From: Streptomyces atroolivaceus
GTDB lineage: Bacteria > Actinomycetota > Actinomycetes > Streptomycetales > Streptomycetaceae
Direction: 5' to 3'
Assembly (NCBI RefSeq): GCF_000717025.1
Contig: NZ_JNXG01000021.1
Location: 124,001-188,000 of the forward strand
DNA: 64,000 nt
In this document: in pieces, positions 9,347-19,500 of the stretch
Position numbering within the stretch: position 1 is the first letter of the stretch
Layout: the number at the start of each line of letters is the position of its first letter
Translations under genes and position numbers: made by a program
The notes under the pieces: model-generated
What the model saw: only the letters and a program-made list of their open reading frames with translations
What the model was told of the DNA's origin: nothing
Databases searched by the model: none

Positions 9347-9360
9347 ACAGAGGTGCGGTC

Positions 9361-10668
9361 ATGCGGTCGGGGATATTCGCTCAGGGCACACGTACGACGA
9401 GATGGGTCTCGGCAGGTGCGGCGATGGCCGTGGCCGGGCTGTTGGCCGGCTGTGGCTCCGGAGGTGGCGGGAGTGACAGCGGAACCATCACCGCCTATGT
9501 CTACGGGGACGACGCCGTCAAGGTTCAGCAGGCAGCGGTCGACACGTTCAACAAGACCTCCGAGGTCAAGGTGAAGCTGGTGCCGGTCCCCGGCTCCGAC
9601 TACGTGAACAAGCTCCGCAGCGCCATGGGATCGCCCAGCGCTCCGGACGTGTTCTTCAACTGGGGTGGCGGTTCCATCAAGCCGTACGTCGACTCCGAGG
9701 ACCTGGTCGACCTCACGTCGACGATCAAGAACGATGCCACGCTCAAGGACGGTTTCCTGCCTTCGATCATGACGGCCGGCGGTCTCGAAGGGAAGGTCTA
9801 CGGGGTGCCCATGCGCGGCATGCAGCCCGTGATGCTCTTCTACAACAAGGCGCTCTTCGCCGAGCACAGGATCGAGCCGCCCAGGACCTGGGAAGACCTC
9901 CAGGGGGCCATCAAGACCTTCAAGGCCGCCGGTGTCATCCCCTTCGCACTCGGCGGCTCCGACAAGTGGCCCGAACTGATGTGGATGGAGTACCTGCTGG
10001 ACCGGATCGGCGGCCCCGAGGTCTTCAAGAGGATCCAGGACGGCGACACCGAGGGCTGGGGCGACCCGGCCGTGCTCAAGACGGCCCGGACCGTCAAGGA
10101 GCTGATCGACGAGGGCGCCTTCGGCAAGAACTTCAACTCCGTGGACTACGGCAGCGGAGCGGCACCGACCCTGCTCAGCAAGGGCAAGGCCGCGATGCAC
10201 CTCATGGGCTCGTGGGAATACTCGACCCAGCTGGGCAAGGCCCCCGAATTCGCCAAGAAGGACCTCGGCTGGACCGCCTTCCCGACGGTGGCCGGCGGCG
10301 TGGGCGACCCTGCGAACGTGGTGGGCAACCCCACCAACTACTGGTCCGTCAACGCCCGGACCAAGCACAAGGACGCCGCCATCGACTTCCTGAAGGCGAT
10401 GGCGTCGAAGAGCTACGCACAAGCTCTCGTCGACAACGGTGACGTACCCACCACGTCCAACGCGGCCTCGATGCTGAGCGGTTCCCCCAACCCGCAGTTC
10501 GCGACCGACCAGTACGAGATGGTGCAGAAGGCCCCGAGCTTCACCCTCTCGTGGGACCAGGCACTCGAAGCCCAGTACGCCACCCCACTGCTCACGGAGA
10601 TCAGCAAGCTGTTCGCCGGCAAGACGACTCCCGAGCAGTTCGTCGAAGCGATGAAGGCCGCCAGGTAA
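9361..10668 (+). CDS. bxlE: ABC transporter substrate-binding lipoprotein, xylobiose/xylo-oligosaccharide type
   Basis: The 435-residue protein has a signal sequence with lipobox LLAGC (Cys31) and a type-1 extracellular solute-binding domain ([45 protein letters not shown]). It should capture xylobiose or xylo-oligosaccharides outside the cell and deliver them to the two permeases encoded next. The ATG at 9361 follows GAGGTG at the end of the operator-containing leader. Two permeases and a cytoplasmic GH3 enzyme follow with minimal gaps, matching bxlEFGA of S. thermoviolaceus. Xylose-polymer specificity is inferred from the neighbouring xylanase and glucuronidase. Confidence 0.88.
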   Translation: MRSGIFAQGTRTTRWVSAGAAMAVAGLLAGCGSGGGGSDSGTITAYVYGDDAVKVQQAAVDTFNKTSEVKVKLVPVPGSDYVNKLRSAMGSPSAPDVFFNWGGGSIKPYVDSEDLVDLTSTIKNDATLKDGFLPSIMTAGGLEGKVYGVPMRGMQPVMLFYNKALFAEHRIEPPRTWEDLQGAIKTFKAAGVIPFALGGSDKWPELMWMEYLLDRIGGPEVFKRIQDGDTEGWGDPAVLKTARTVKELIDEGAFGKNFNSVDYGSGAAPTLLSKGKAAMHLMGSWEYSTQLGKAPEFAKKDLGWTAFPTVAGGVGDPANVVGNPTNYWSVNARTKHKDAAIDFLKAMASKSYAQALVDNGDVPTTSNAASMLSGSPNPQFATDQYEMVQKAPSFTLSWDQALEAQYATPLLTEISKLFAGKTTPEQFVEAMKAAR

Positions 10669-10670
10669 CG

Positions 10671-11600
10671 ATGTCCCACCACACTCCGGTCGCCAAGAGG
10701 CACGGGGACGGGAAGGCGGCCGTCGGCGACGTCGGCCGCCCGCCGGTCGCCTGGGCCGTCCCCGGCATCCTCTTCTTCGCCGTCTTCGCGATCGTCCCCC
10801 TGGCGATCGCCGTCTATCTCTCCTTCTGCGAATGGGACGGGCTCGACTCCCCGACCTTCACAGGCCTGGACAACTGGACCCGGTTGTCCAAGGACTCCGA
10901 ATTCGGCCAGGCCGCCTGGCTGACCCTCCTGCTCACCACGATCAGCTGGGTCTTCCAGACTCCGGTGGCCCTGCTGCTCGGCGTGTGGGCGGCGGGCCGG
11001 CAGCGCAGCCGCGCGCTCCTGTCCGCGATCTTCTTCATCCCGCTGCTGCTGTCCACCACCGCGATCGCGATGCTCTTCCGCGCCCTGCTGGACCCCAACT
11101 TCGGTGTGATCCAGACGATCGGCCCCTGGCTCGGCATCGACCCCAACGTCATGGGCTCGTCCACCGGCGCACTGCTCGTGGTGGCGTTCGTCGGCGGCTG
11201 GCAGTTCATGCCCTTCCACACACTGATCTACCAGGGGGGCGCCCGGCAGATCCCGGAGGTCCTCTACCAGGCCGCCTCCATCGACGGTGCGGGCATGGTG
11301 CGGCAGTTCTTCCACATCACGCTGCCGCAGCTGCGCCACACGATGACGACGTCGTCGGTCCTGATGATCGTCGGCTCGCTGACGTACTTCGACACCGTGC
11401 TGATCATGACCAAGGGCGGCCCCGGTACGGACACCACGATCCTGCCCTACCTGATGTACCGGACCGGCTTCCAGACGTACGACCTCGGCTATGCGGCGGC
11501 CATCGCCACGGCGCTCGTCGTCGTGGCCACCAGCATCTCGCTGATCATGGTCCGGCTCAGTGGCTTCGGCTCCATGCGGTCCACCCGGGAAGGTATGTGA
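10671..11600 (+). CDS. bxlF: Sugar ABC transporter permease 1 (MalF type)
   Basis: The 309-residue membrane protein has about six hydrophobic helices, starting PGILFFAVFAIVPLAIAVYL, and an EAA coupling loop (YQAASIDGAGMVRQFFHITL) near its C-terminal third that contacts the ATPase. It forms the channel with BxlG for the sugar delivered by BxlE. The ATG at 10671 is two bases after the bxlE stop, so translation is coupled. No ATPase gene occurs in this locus, so energy is probably supplied by a shared MsiK-type ATPase encoded elsewhere, as known for other Streptomyces sugar importers. Confidence 0.9.
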   Translation: MSHHTPVAKRHGDGKAAVGDVGRPPVAWAVPGILFFAVFAIVPLAIAVYLSFCEWDGLDSPTFTGLDNWTRLSKDSEFGQAAWLTLLLTTISWVFQTPVALLLGVWAAGRQRSRALLSAIFFIPLLLSTTAIAMLFRALLDPNFGVIQTIGPWLGIDPNVMGSSTGALLVVAFVGGWQFMPFHTLIYQGGARQIPEVLYQAASIDGAGMVRQFFHITLPQLRHTMTTSSVLMIVGSLTYFDTVLIMTKGGPGTDTTILPYLMYRTGFQTYDLGYAAAIATALVVVATSISLIMVRLSGFGSMRSTREGM

Positions 11601-11604
11601 CGAG

Positions 11605-12504
11605 ATGTCGATCGACACCCGCCCCGCTGCGCCGCAGCACCGCGTGACACCTGATCCGCCGCGCCGCGGCCGCACGGCCGGCCGGCGCAGGCCACCGGGC
11701 AACCCGGTGGCCGGTATCGGCTCGCTGATCTGGCTGGTCATCGTCCTGGTGCCGCTCTACACGCTGGTCTCCGCGTCGCTGATGCGGCAGGACGAGGCCC
11801 TGAACGGCGACCCGCTGGCGATCCCCACGGATCCGACGCTCGACAACTACGACTTCGTGCTGGACAGCGGGTTCCTCGCGCTGATCGGCAACACCGCGGT
11901 CGTCGCGGTGGCCACGGTCGCCATCGTGCTGGTGCTCTCCGTCCCGGTGGCCTACGTGGCGGTGCGCACCCGCAGCCGCCTCTCGTCGCTCGCCTTCCGG
12001 ACGTTCCTGCTCGGCGTGGCGATCCCGGCGCAGGCGGTGATCGTGCCCCTCTACCTGATGATCGGCAAGATGGGCCTGTACGACACCCTGTGGGCGATCA
12101 TCCTGCCCACCGCCGCCTTCGCGATGCCCGTCGCGGTCCTGGTGCTCAGTGGCACCATGCGCGACGTCTCCGAGGAGATGTACGAGGCGATGGCCCTCGA
12201 CGGGGCCTCGCCCCTGCGCATGCTCTGGCAGCTGGCGGTACCGCTCTCCAAGGCCGGGATCAGCACGGTGGCGATCTTCTCCGCCCTGCAGGCGTGGAAC
12301 GGCTTCCTGTTCCCGCTGATCCTGACGCAGTCGGAGGAGCAACGCGTCCTGACACTGGGGCTGTTCAACTTCATGAGCCAGTTCGGAGTGAACATCCCCG
12401 CGGTACTCGCGGCGATCGTCCTCTCCGTCATCCCCATCTTCGCCGTGTACCTCGTGGCCCGGCGGGCGCTGATCAACGGACTGATGGGGGTGGGCGGCAA
12501 ATAA
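11605..12504 (+). CDS. bxlG: Sugar ABC transporter permease 2 (MalG type)
   Basis: The 299-residue protein has a basic N-terminal tail of about 35 residues, then six predicted helices, beginning IGSLIWLVIVLVPLYTLVSA. The EAA loop is YEAMALDGASPLRMLWQLAV. It pairs with BxlF to form the xylo-oligosaccharide importer channel. The ATG at 11605 lies four bases after the bxlF stop. It ends at LINGLMGVGGK and is followed after 50 bp by the GH3 glycosidase, so importer and intracellular hydrolase are co-transcribed. Confidence 0.9.
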   Translation: MSIDTRPAAPQHRVTPDPPRRGRTAGRRRPPGNPVAGIGSLIWLVIVLVPLYTLVSASLMRQDEALNGDPLAIPTDPTLDNYDFVLDSGFLALIGNTAVVAVATVAIVLVLSVPVAYVAVRTRSRLSSLAFRTFLLGVAIPAQAVIVPLYLMIGKMGLYDTLWAIILPTAAFAMPVAVLVLSGTMRDVSEEMYEAMALDGASPLRMLWQLAVPLSKAGISTVAIFSALQAWNGFLFPLILTQSEEQRVLTLGLFNFMSQFGVNIPAVLAAIVLSVIPIFAVYLVARRALINGLMGVGGK

Positions 12505-12554
12505 CGCCGACGCCGCCCCGGACCCCCGTACCCATGAGAGGAACCCCTGCCGCC

Positions 12555-14957
12555 ATGGCAATCCATCACGTCCCGCAGGCCCGTCAGGCCGATCCGCTCC
12601 CCGCCGTCGACGGCCCGTGGCGCGACCCTTCGCTCAGCCCCGAGGAGCGGGTGGCCGACCTGGCGGCCCGGATGACGCTCGAGGAGAAGGCAGCCCAGCT
12701 GTACGGAATCTGGGTGGGCGCCGACGCGGAGGGCGACGGAGTCGCACCGCACCAGAACGACATGGTCGATCCGGTCGACTTCGAGGAGATCACCACCCGC
12801 GGACTCGGCCAGCTCACCCGCCCGTTCGGCACCGCCCCGGTCGACCCGGGCGTCGGCGCCGTCTCGCTGGCCACGGCACAGGCCAGGATCGCCGAAGCCG
12901 GCAGATTCGGCATCCCCGCACTGGCCCACGAGGAGTGCCTGGCCGGCTTCACCGCCTGGGGCGCGACCGCCTATCCGGTTCCGCTGGCCTGGGGCGCCGC
13001 CTGGGACCCCGAGCTGGTCGCCGAGATGGCGCACCGCATCGGAAGCGATATGCGGTCGGTCGGGGTCCACCAAGGCCTCGCACCGGTGCTGGACGTGGTG
13101 CGCGATCTGCGCTGGGGCCGCGTGGAGGAGACCATCGGCGAGGACCCCTACCTCGTGGCGACCATCGGTACGGCCTATGTCCGGGGCCTGGAATCCTCCG
13201 GGATCGTCGCCACGCTCAAGCACTTCGCGGGCTACTCCGCGTCGGCGGGCGCGCGCAACCTCTCCCCGGTACGGGCGGGCGCCCGCGAGATGGCCGATGT
13301 GATCCTGCCGCCGTTCGAGATGGCGATCCGCGAGGGCGGAGCCCGCTCCGTGATGCACTCGTACGCCGAGATCGACGGCCTGCCCGCCGCCGCCGATCCG
13401 GCCCTCCTCACCGGGCTCCTCCGGGACACCTGGGGGTTCAGCGGCACGGTGGTCGCCGACTACTTCGGCATCGGTTTCCTGGAGACGCTGCACAGGATCG
13501 CCGCCGGACGCGGGGACGCCGCGCGGCTGGCCCTCACCGCCGGCGTCGACGTCGAACTGCCGACCGTACGCAGCTACGGGGACGAACTGGTCGCCGCCGT
13601 TCGCGACGGGCTCGTGGCCGGGGAACTGGTCGACCGCGCGCTGCACCGGGTCCTGCTGCAGAAGTGCGAACTGGGCCTGCTCGACCCGGACCGGCCCACC
13701 CTCCCCGCGGTGCTGGACGGGGTGGACCCGGAGCGGGCGCGTGGCACGGTCGACCTCGACCCGCCGCGGAACAGGGCCCTGGCCCGGCTGCTCGCCGAGC
13801 GGTCCTGTGTCCTGCTGGCCAATCCCGGGGGAGCCCTGCCGCTGAGCGGTGCCGGGCGGATCGCGGTCGTCGGGCCGCGCGCCGACGACCCGCTGGCCAT
13901 GCTCGGCTGCTACTCCTTCCCGAGCCACGTCGGAGTCCTGCACCCCGAGGCGCCCATGGGCATAGAGGTGCCGACGGTGCTGGAGGCGCTCCGCGAGGAG
14001 TTCCCGGGCGGCGGCGTCGACTACGCGCAGGGCTGCGAGGTGGACGGCACGGACTCCTCCCGGATCGAGGAGGCCGCCGCACTCGCCGCCGGGGCCGATG
14101 TCTGTGTGGCCGTGCTCGGCGACCGGGCGGGTCTCTTCGGCCGCGGCACCTCGGGCGAGGGCTGCGACGCGGCCGACCTGGCGCTGCCCGGTCTCCAGGG
14201 AGAGCTGCTGGACGCGCTGCTCGCGACCGGCACGCCCGTCGTCCTGGTGCTGCTGACGGGACGCACGTACGCGCTCGGCGGGTGGGCGGACCGGCTGGCC
14301 GGCTGTGTGCAGGCCTTCTTCCCCGGAGAGGAGGGCGGCCCGGCGCTCGCCGGTGTGCTCTCGGGGCGGGTCAACCCCTCCGGACGTCTGCCCGTGAGCG
14401 TGCCGAAGGGCCCCGGCGGCCAGCCGTGGACGTATCTCCAGCCGCCCCTCGGCCTGGCCAACGGGGTCAGCAACCTGGACCCGTCCCCGCTCCACCCCTT
14501 CGGCCACGGGCTCTCGTACACCTCGTTCGCCTGGGAGCCCGGTGCCGACGTGCCGGCCGAACTCCCCACCGACGGCGAGACGGACCTGGAGATCACGGTC
14601 CGCAACACCGGCGTGCGCGACGGCGCCGAAGTGGTCCAGCTCTACGTCCACGACCCGGTCGCCCAGACCACTCGCCCCGAGGCGCGGCTGATCGGCTACG
14701 CCAGGGTGCCGCTCCTGGCGGGGGAGTCCCGGAGGGTTGTCTTCCGCTTCCACCCGGACCTGGTCTCCTTCACCGGGACCGGCGGACGCCGGATCGTCGA
14801 GCCCGGCGATCTGGAGCTGCGTTTCGCCACGTCCAGCGACGTGGCCGATGTGAAGCACACCGTACGGCTGCGTCTCACCGGAGCGGAGCGCACCGTCGAC
14901 CACCGGCGCCGCATGGTCTGCGCCACGTCGGTCGACGCGCTGGTCGCACAGAACTGA
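12555..14957 (+). CDS. bxlA: GH3 beta-xylosidase/beta-glucosidase, cytoplasmic
   Basis: The 800-residue protein has the GH3 order: TIM-like domain (LAARMTLEEKAAQLYG; KHFAGYSASAGARN), nucleophile region VVADYFGIGF with Asp302 as the likely nucleophile, the alpha/beta sandwich, and a C-terminal fibronectin-III-like domain (PFGHGLSYTSF; DGAEVVQLYVHDP). There is no signal peptide, so it should hydrolyse imported xylobiose inside the cell. It closes the importer operon and is followed by a strong terminator. Beta-glucosidase activity is possible in this family; xylosidase is favoured by context. ATG 12555 was chosen; an in-frame ATG at 12534 overlaps the ribosome binding site. Confidence 0.88.
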   Translation: MAIHHVPQARQADPLPAVDGPWRDPSLSPEERVADLAARMTLEEKAAQLYGIWVGADAEGDGVAPHQNDMVDPVDFEEITTRGLGQLTRPFGTAPVDPGVGAVSLATAQARIAEAGRFGIPALAHEECLAGFTAWGATAYPVPLAWGAAWDPELVAEMAHRIGSDMRSVGVHQGLAPVLDVVRDLRWGRVEETIGEDPYLVATIGTAYVRGLESSGIVATLKHFAGYSASAGARNLSPVRAGAREMADVILPPFEMAIREGGARSVMHSYAEIDGLPAAADPALLTGLLRDTWGFSGTVVADYFGIGFLETLHRIAAGRGDAARLALTAGVDVELPTVRSYGDELVAAVRDGLVAGELVDRALHRVLLQKCELGLLDPDRPTLPAVLDGVDPERARGTVDLDPPRNRALARLLAERSCVLLANPGGALPLSGAGRIAVVGPRADDPLAMLGCYSFPSHVGVLHPEAPMGIEVPTVLEALREEFPGGGVDYAQGCEVDGTDSSRIEEAAALAAGADVCVAVLGDRAGLFGRGTSGEGCDAADLALPGLQGELLDALLATGTPVVLVLLTGRTYALGGWADRLAGCVQAFFPGEEGGPALAGVLSGRVNPSGRLPVSVPKGPGGQPWTYLQPPLGLANGVSNLDPSPLHPFGHGLSYTSFAWEPGADVPAELPTDGETDLEITVRNTGVRDGAEVVQLYVHDPVAQTTRPEARLIGYARVPLLAGESRRVVFRFHPDLVSFTGTGGRRIVEPGDLELRFATSSDVADVKHTVRLRLTGAERTVDHRRRMVCATSVDALVAQN

Positions 14958-14984
14958 CGGGCGGGGGCGCGTACCCCCTGCCCG

Positions 14985-15020
14985 CCTGCTCCGCACACCC
15001 CCAGGGGTGTGCGGAGCAGG
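14985..15020 (+). terminator. Strong hairpin terminator after the GH3 gene
   Basis: A 17-base perfect inverted repeat (arms 14985-15001 and 15004-15020, starting CCTGCTCCGC) lies 27 bases after the GH3 stop. It should close the importer operon and insulate the xylanase gene, whose operator starts four bases later. There is no T-run, which is common for streptomycete terminators. Confidence 0.8.
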
Positions 15021-15023
15021 CTG

Positions 15024-15036
15024 TCGAAACTTTCGA
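15024..15036. promoter_or_regulatory. Probable BxlR operator in front of the xylanase gene
   Basis: TCGAAACTTTCGA is a perfect 13-base palindrome whose core matches the CGAAACATTCG site before bxlE at 10 of 11 positions. It lies 64 bases before the xylanase ATG. It implies that the secreted xylanase and the importer are controlled by the same LacI repressor. I could not identify a clear -35/-10 pair here. Confidence 0.72.
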
Positions 15037-15099
15037 AGGGCTACCCCCGCGCGGCTGACGGCTTCGCGTCCACGCGCCATCAACGGAAAGGTACCTGTC

Positions 15100-16203
15100 A
15101 TGCTCAAGCCAATTCGCTCGGTCGCGGTCGGCGCGGCTGCCGCCGTGCTCCTCGTCTCGGCGTTCACCCTCTCCAGCGCCTCCGCCGCCACCGAGGACAG
15201 CGGCCGGCGCGGCGGGAAGGGCCACAGCGCGGCCCCTCAGACACTCGGCACCCTCGGCCAGAAGGCCGGGCTCCGCATCGGCACGGCCGTCAACGCCACG
15301 GCCCTGGCCGAGGACGCGCCCTACCGGGCCAAGGTCGCGGGCGAGTTCTCCTCCGTCACGGCGGAGAACGCCATGAAGTGGGAGGCGGTCGAGCCGCAGC
15401 GGGGCACGTACGACTGGGCCGCCGCCGACGAGCTCGTCGACTTCGCGAAGAAGAACAGGCAACTGGTCCGCGGCCACACGCTGGTCTGGCACAGTCAGCT
15501 GCCCGCCTGGCTGAACAACGGCGACTTCACCGCCGAGGAGCTCCGGGAGATCCTGCACCAGCACATCACCGACCAGGTCACACACTTCAAGGGCAAGATC
15601 TGGCAGTGGGACGTCGTCAACGAGGCCTTCAACGAGGACGGCACGCTGAGGGACAGCATCTGGCTCCGGAAGCTCGGCCCCGGCTACATCGCGGACGCCT
15701 TCCGCTGGGCCCACGAAGCAGACCCCAGGGCCCGGCTGTTCATCAACGACTACAACATCGAAGGCGTCAACGCGAAGAGCACGGCCCTCCACGAACTGGT
15801 CACCGGACTGCGCGAGCAGCGCGTGCCCGTCCACGGAGTGGGGATCCAGGGCCACCTGGGCGTCCAGTACAGCGCGCCGCACGACATCGCCGACAACATG
15901 CTGCGCTTCGACCGGCTCGGCCTCGAGACCGCGATCACCGAGGCCGACGTCCGGATCCCCATGCCGGCCGACAGTACGGAGCTCGAGGCGCAGGCCGAGG
16001 GCTACGGCGTCCTGCTGCGGGGCTGCCTCCTCACCCCGGGCTGCAACGACTTCACGGTCTGGGGCTTCACCGACACCTACTCGTGGGTGCCGGACACCTT
16101 CCCAGGCCAGGGCGCGGCCAACATCTTCGACGCGGACTACGCCCCCAAGCCCGCCTACAGCACCCTGCGCCAGACCCTGGCGCTGGCCGCCGGCAGGCAC
16201 TGA
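15100..16203 (+). CDS. Secreted GH10 endo-1,4-beta-xylanase
   Basis: The 367-residue enzyme cleaves internal beta-1,4 bonds of xylan outside the cell. It has a Sec signal peptide (MLKPIRSVAVGAAAAVLLVS, ASAA cleavage region) and a complete GH10 catalytic domain: ENAMKWEAVEPQRGTYDWA, HTLVWHSQLPAW, WDVVNEAFNEDG with acid/base Glu175, and ITEADVRIPM with nucleophile Glu281. It lacks any C-terminal carbohydrate-binding module, ending soon after the domain. GGAAAGG precedes the ATG. A BxlR-type operator lies upstream and a hairpin downstream, so it is a separately transcribed member of the xylan regulon. Confidence 0.96.
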   Translation: MLKPIRSVAVGAAAAVLLVSAFTLSSASAATEDSGRRGGKGHSAAPQTLGTLGQKAGLRIGTAVNATALAEDAPYRAKVAGEFSSVTAENAMKWEAVEPQRGTYDWAAADELVDFAKKNRQLVRGHTLVWHSQLPAWLNNGDFTAEELREILHQHITDQVTHFKGKIWQWDVVNEAFNEDGTLRDSIWLRKLGPGYIADAFRWAHEADPRARLFINDYNIEGVNAKSTALHELVTGLREQRVPVHGVGIQGHLGVQYSAPHDIADNMLRFDRLGLETAITEADVRIPMPADSTELEAQAEGYGVLLRGCLLTPGCNDFTVWGFTDTYSWVPDTFPGQGAANIFDADYAPKPAYSTLRQTLALAAGRH

Positions 16204-16228
16204 ACCAGACCACCACCATCACCACCGG

Positions 16229-16260
16229 TGGCCGACGAGAGAGGTGATGCTCGTCGGCCA
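16229..16260 (+). terminator. Hairpin after the xylanase gene
   Basis: TGGCCGACGAG (16229-16239) pairs perfectly with CTCGTCGGCCA (16250-16260) across a 10-base loop, 25 bases after the xylanase stop. It is a probable terminator without a T-run. Confidence 0.6.
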
Positions 16261-16572
16261 CGCCGGCCGGGACGGCATCCCACACCATGGCGACGGCCCC
16301 ATCGGACGCAGGCGCGTCGTGGCCCGCGGCATCATTCCCGCCCTGGTCCGCCGCGCCCGGGGGCCGGCCGCTCGCCATCGTCACGTCCGGGGCCGCGTCG
16401 CTGGTGGTGTGCGACGTGGCCGGACTGATCGCTCCCGGGCCCGACGACGCCGACGGCGCGGTCGCCGCCGCGCTCCCGGACGGGGGCGGCGAACCGGAAC
16501 GGCCTGCCGGACAGCTGCCAGGGGCTCACGCCCGTCCAATTTGTCATGCGTATGAACAAAATGGAGAGCGAC
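16261..16572. other. Intergenic stretch between GH10 and GH115, no convincing gene
   Basis: This region is fully GC-rich and codes on paper in several plus-strand frames. One frame reads RPLAIVTSGAASLVVCDVAGLIAP before running into the GH115 start, which looks protein-like but has no recognisable start or family. No CGAAAC(A/T)TTCG operator was found here. It probably holds the GH115 promoter and perhaps a degraded gene remnant. Confidence 0.4.
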
Positions 16573-19500
16573 ATGGACAAGCACACCAGCCGCAGATCGG
16601 TCCTCGGGGCCGGCCTCGGATTCTCGGCGCTGGCGGCGACGCCGCTCGGATCGCTGATGGGACTGACGGGTGAGGCCGCCGCCACGCACGCAGGCTCCGG
16701 ACGCTCCCCGGCGGTCCGCCCGACCGACCCCGGCGCGTACATGTCGTTCACGCCCCGATCCAACGCCTTCCCCCTGGTCAGGGCCGGCAGGGCGGCGCCG
16801 ATCGTGGTCAGCGACAAGGACCACGCGGGCGTCGTCCGGGTGGCCGGTGACCTCCGCGACGACATCGAGCGCGTCACCGGCGTCCGACCCGCGCTCTTCC
16901 GGAACGAGGCACCGCGAAGCCGGGAGATCGTCCTCGTCGGAACCATCGGCCGCAGCCCTCTGATCGACGGCCTGATCGCCGCGGGCAGGCTGAAGGTCTC
17001 GGAGGTCGAGGGCAAGTGGGAGACCAGCCTGCAGACCGTCGTCGAGAAGCCGCTGCCAGGCGTCGACCGGGCCTTCGTCATCGCGGGCAGCGACCAGCGC
17101 GGCACGGTGTTCGGCGCGTACGACGTCTCCCGGGGCATCGGCGTCTCGCCCTGGTACTGGTGGGACGACGTGGTCCCCGTACACCGTGACGCGCTGTACG
17201 TCCTGCCCGGCCGGTACAGCCAGGGCACCCCCGCCGTGAAGTACCGCGGCTTCTTCATCAACGACGAGAACCCGGCGCTCGGCACCTGGGCCCCCGCCTT
17301 CTTCGGCCCCGGCAAGGCGCCCGGCTTCGAAGGCGGGTTCAACGCCGCCTTCTACGCCAAGATCTTCGAAGTGATGCTGCGCCTCAAGGCCAACTACCTC
17401 TGGCCCGCGGTCTGGGGCCGCGCCTTCGCCGAGGACGATCCGGAGAACCACGCCGCCGCGAAGGCCTACGGCGTGGTCATGGGCACCTCGCACGAAGCGC
17501 CCATGATGAGGGGGATCGAGGAGTGGAACAGGCACGCCGTCGCCGCCGTGCGCGACAGTGCGGGAAACATCACCAAGCCGGGCCACGACCCCTACGGCGG
17601 CACAGGCGAGTGGTCCTTCCGCCGCAACGCCGAGGCCATCAAGGCCTATTGGCGGGAGGGCGTCCGCCGCATGGCGGACGAGGACTTCGAGGGTGTCGTC
17701 ACCCTCGGCATGCGCGGCAACGGTGACGTCAGCCTTCCGGACGGCGACGGCATCGACCTGATGACCGAGATCATCGCCACCCAGCGCACGATCCTCGCCG
17801 AGGAGCTCGGCGCCGCCGACGCCGTCCCGCAGGTGTGGACCCTCTACAAGGAGGTCCAGCACTACTGGGACCGCGGACTGCGCGTGCCGGACGACGTCAC
17901 CGTCGTCCTCACCGACGACAACTGGGCCAACGTCCGCAAGCTGCCGGACCTGAAGAAGGATGCCCGCGGCGGCGGTTACGGCCTCTACTACCACTTCGAC
18001 TACGTGGGGGTGGGGCGCAACTACAAGTGGGTCGACACCGCGTCGCTCCCGAACATGTGGGACCAGCTCCACCAGAGCACCGCCTACGGCAACCACGGAC
18101 TCTGGGTCACCAACGTGGGCGACCTCAAGGGCAACGAACTGCCCACCCAGTTCTTCCTGGAGTACGCCTGGGACCCCGGACGCTGGCCCCTGGAGGCGCT
18201 CCCGGAGTGGGAGGAGCGCTACGCCGCACAGAACTTCGGCGAGCGGCAGGCCGAGGAGATCGCGGAGATCCTGCGGACGTACGCCCGCCTGCAGTCCCGC
18301 CGCAAACCCGAGCTGCTCAACCGGAAGATCACCGTCGACCCGGCCAAGGATCCGGCGACGGACCCGTCCGCCATCGTCTACGACGACCGGGCGACGCCCT
18401 TCAGCATCGTCGACTACCGCGAGCTGGAGCGGGTCACCGAGGACTGGCAGCGCCTGGACGCCGCCGCGGAGCGCGTCCGGCGCGGTCTGCCCGCGTCCGC
18501 CCGGGACGCCTGGTACGAACTCGTCGGATACGCCGTCCGGGCCACCGCCAATCTGTACGCCCTGCGGGAGGCGGAGTTCACCAACCTGCACTACGCACCC
18601 CAGGGCAGAGCCCTGACCAACCAGCTCGCGGCCACCGCCGAGGCGGGGCTGGCCGAGGACTTCGCCCTGGCGCGGCGCTTCAACACCGAGGTGGCCGGCG
18701 GCAAATGGGAGGGCTTCCAGACCCAGCCGCACATCGGGTACGGGGATGTGGACCGCTACGGGCCCAACGCCCCCTGGCAGCAGCCCGAGCTGGACGACGT
18801 GGCGATAGCGGACGAGATCTATCCCGCGGTGCGGCGCATCGAGCTCCCGCGCGAGGCCGAGATGGGCGTGGCCGTCGACGGCTCGCCCGACTGGTGGCCG
18901 GCATCCGGCGGCGAGGCGGTCCTGCCGGTCTTCAGCCCGTACCAGAGCCAGCCCGCCCAGTACGTCGAGGTGTTCAACCGGGGGACCGAACCCTTCGAGT
19001 TCCGCATCCGTACCGGTGCCTCCTGGCTGATCGCCGACCGGACCCGTGGCCGGGTGGACGCCCAGACCCGGGTCACCTTCCGCGTCGACTGGGCGCGGGC
19101 CCCGAAGGGGACCACGAGGGTCCCCGTCACCGTCTCGGGCCCCGGCGGCAGCGAGGTCGCGGTCACGGCAGTGGTCAACCGGCCGCGCCTGGAGCGCGCA
19201 GAGCTCAAGGGCTTCGTCGAGGCCAACGGATACGTCTCCGTCGAGGCCGACCACTTCCACCGGGCGGTGGGCCGCGACGACATCTCCTGGCGGCGGATTC
19301 CGGACATCGGCCGCACCGGATCGGGGATGGAGCCCTTCCCGGTCACCGCCGCGCGGCAGACCCCGGGAGGCCGTGGGCCCAGGCTGGAGTACCGGGTCAG
19401 CCTGTTCACGACCGGGCCGGTCACCGTCTGGGCGTATCTGTCGCCCCGCAACAACGCCCTGGCGGCCGACGGGCTGACGTATGCCGTCTCCTTCGACGAC

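Noticed and set aside
12051..15191. A 1046-codon minus-strand open frame opposite the GH3 gene.
   Set aside because: It is a composition-driven shadow of the GH3 gene, rich in Arg, Gly and Pro, with no recognisable domain, and the plus strand encodes a complete enzyme.
15007..16247. Overlapping long plus-strand frames around the xylanase gene.
   Set aside because: Only the frame with a signal peptide and GH10 catalytic residues is real; the others are Arg-rich shadows.
16287..16573. A possible gene with RPLAIVTSGAASLVVCDVAGLI between the xylanase and GH115.
   Set aside because: It has no ribosome binding site or family match and runs out of frame into the GH115 start. It is noted only as a possible remnant.
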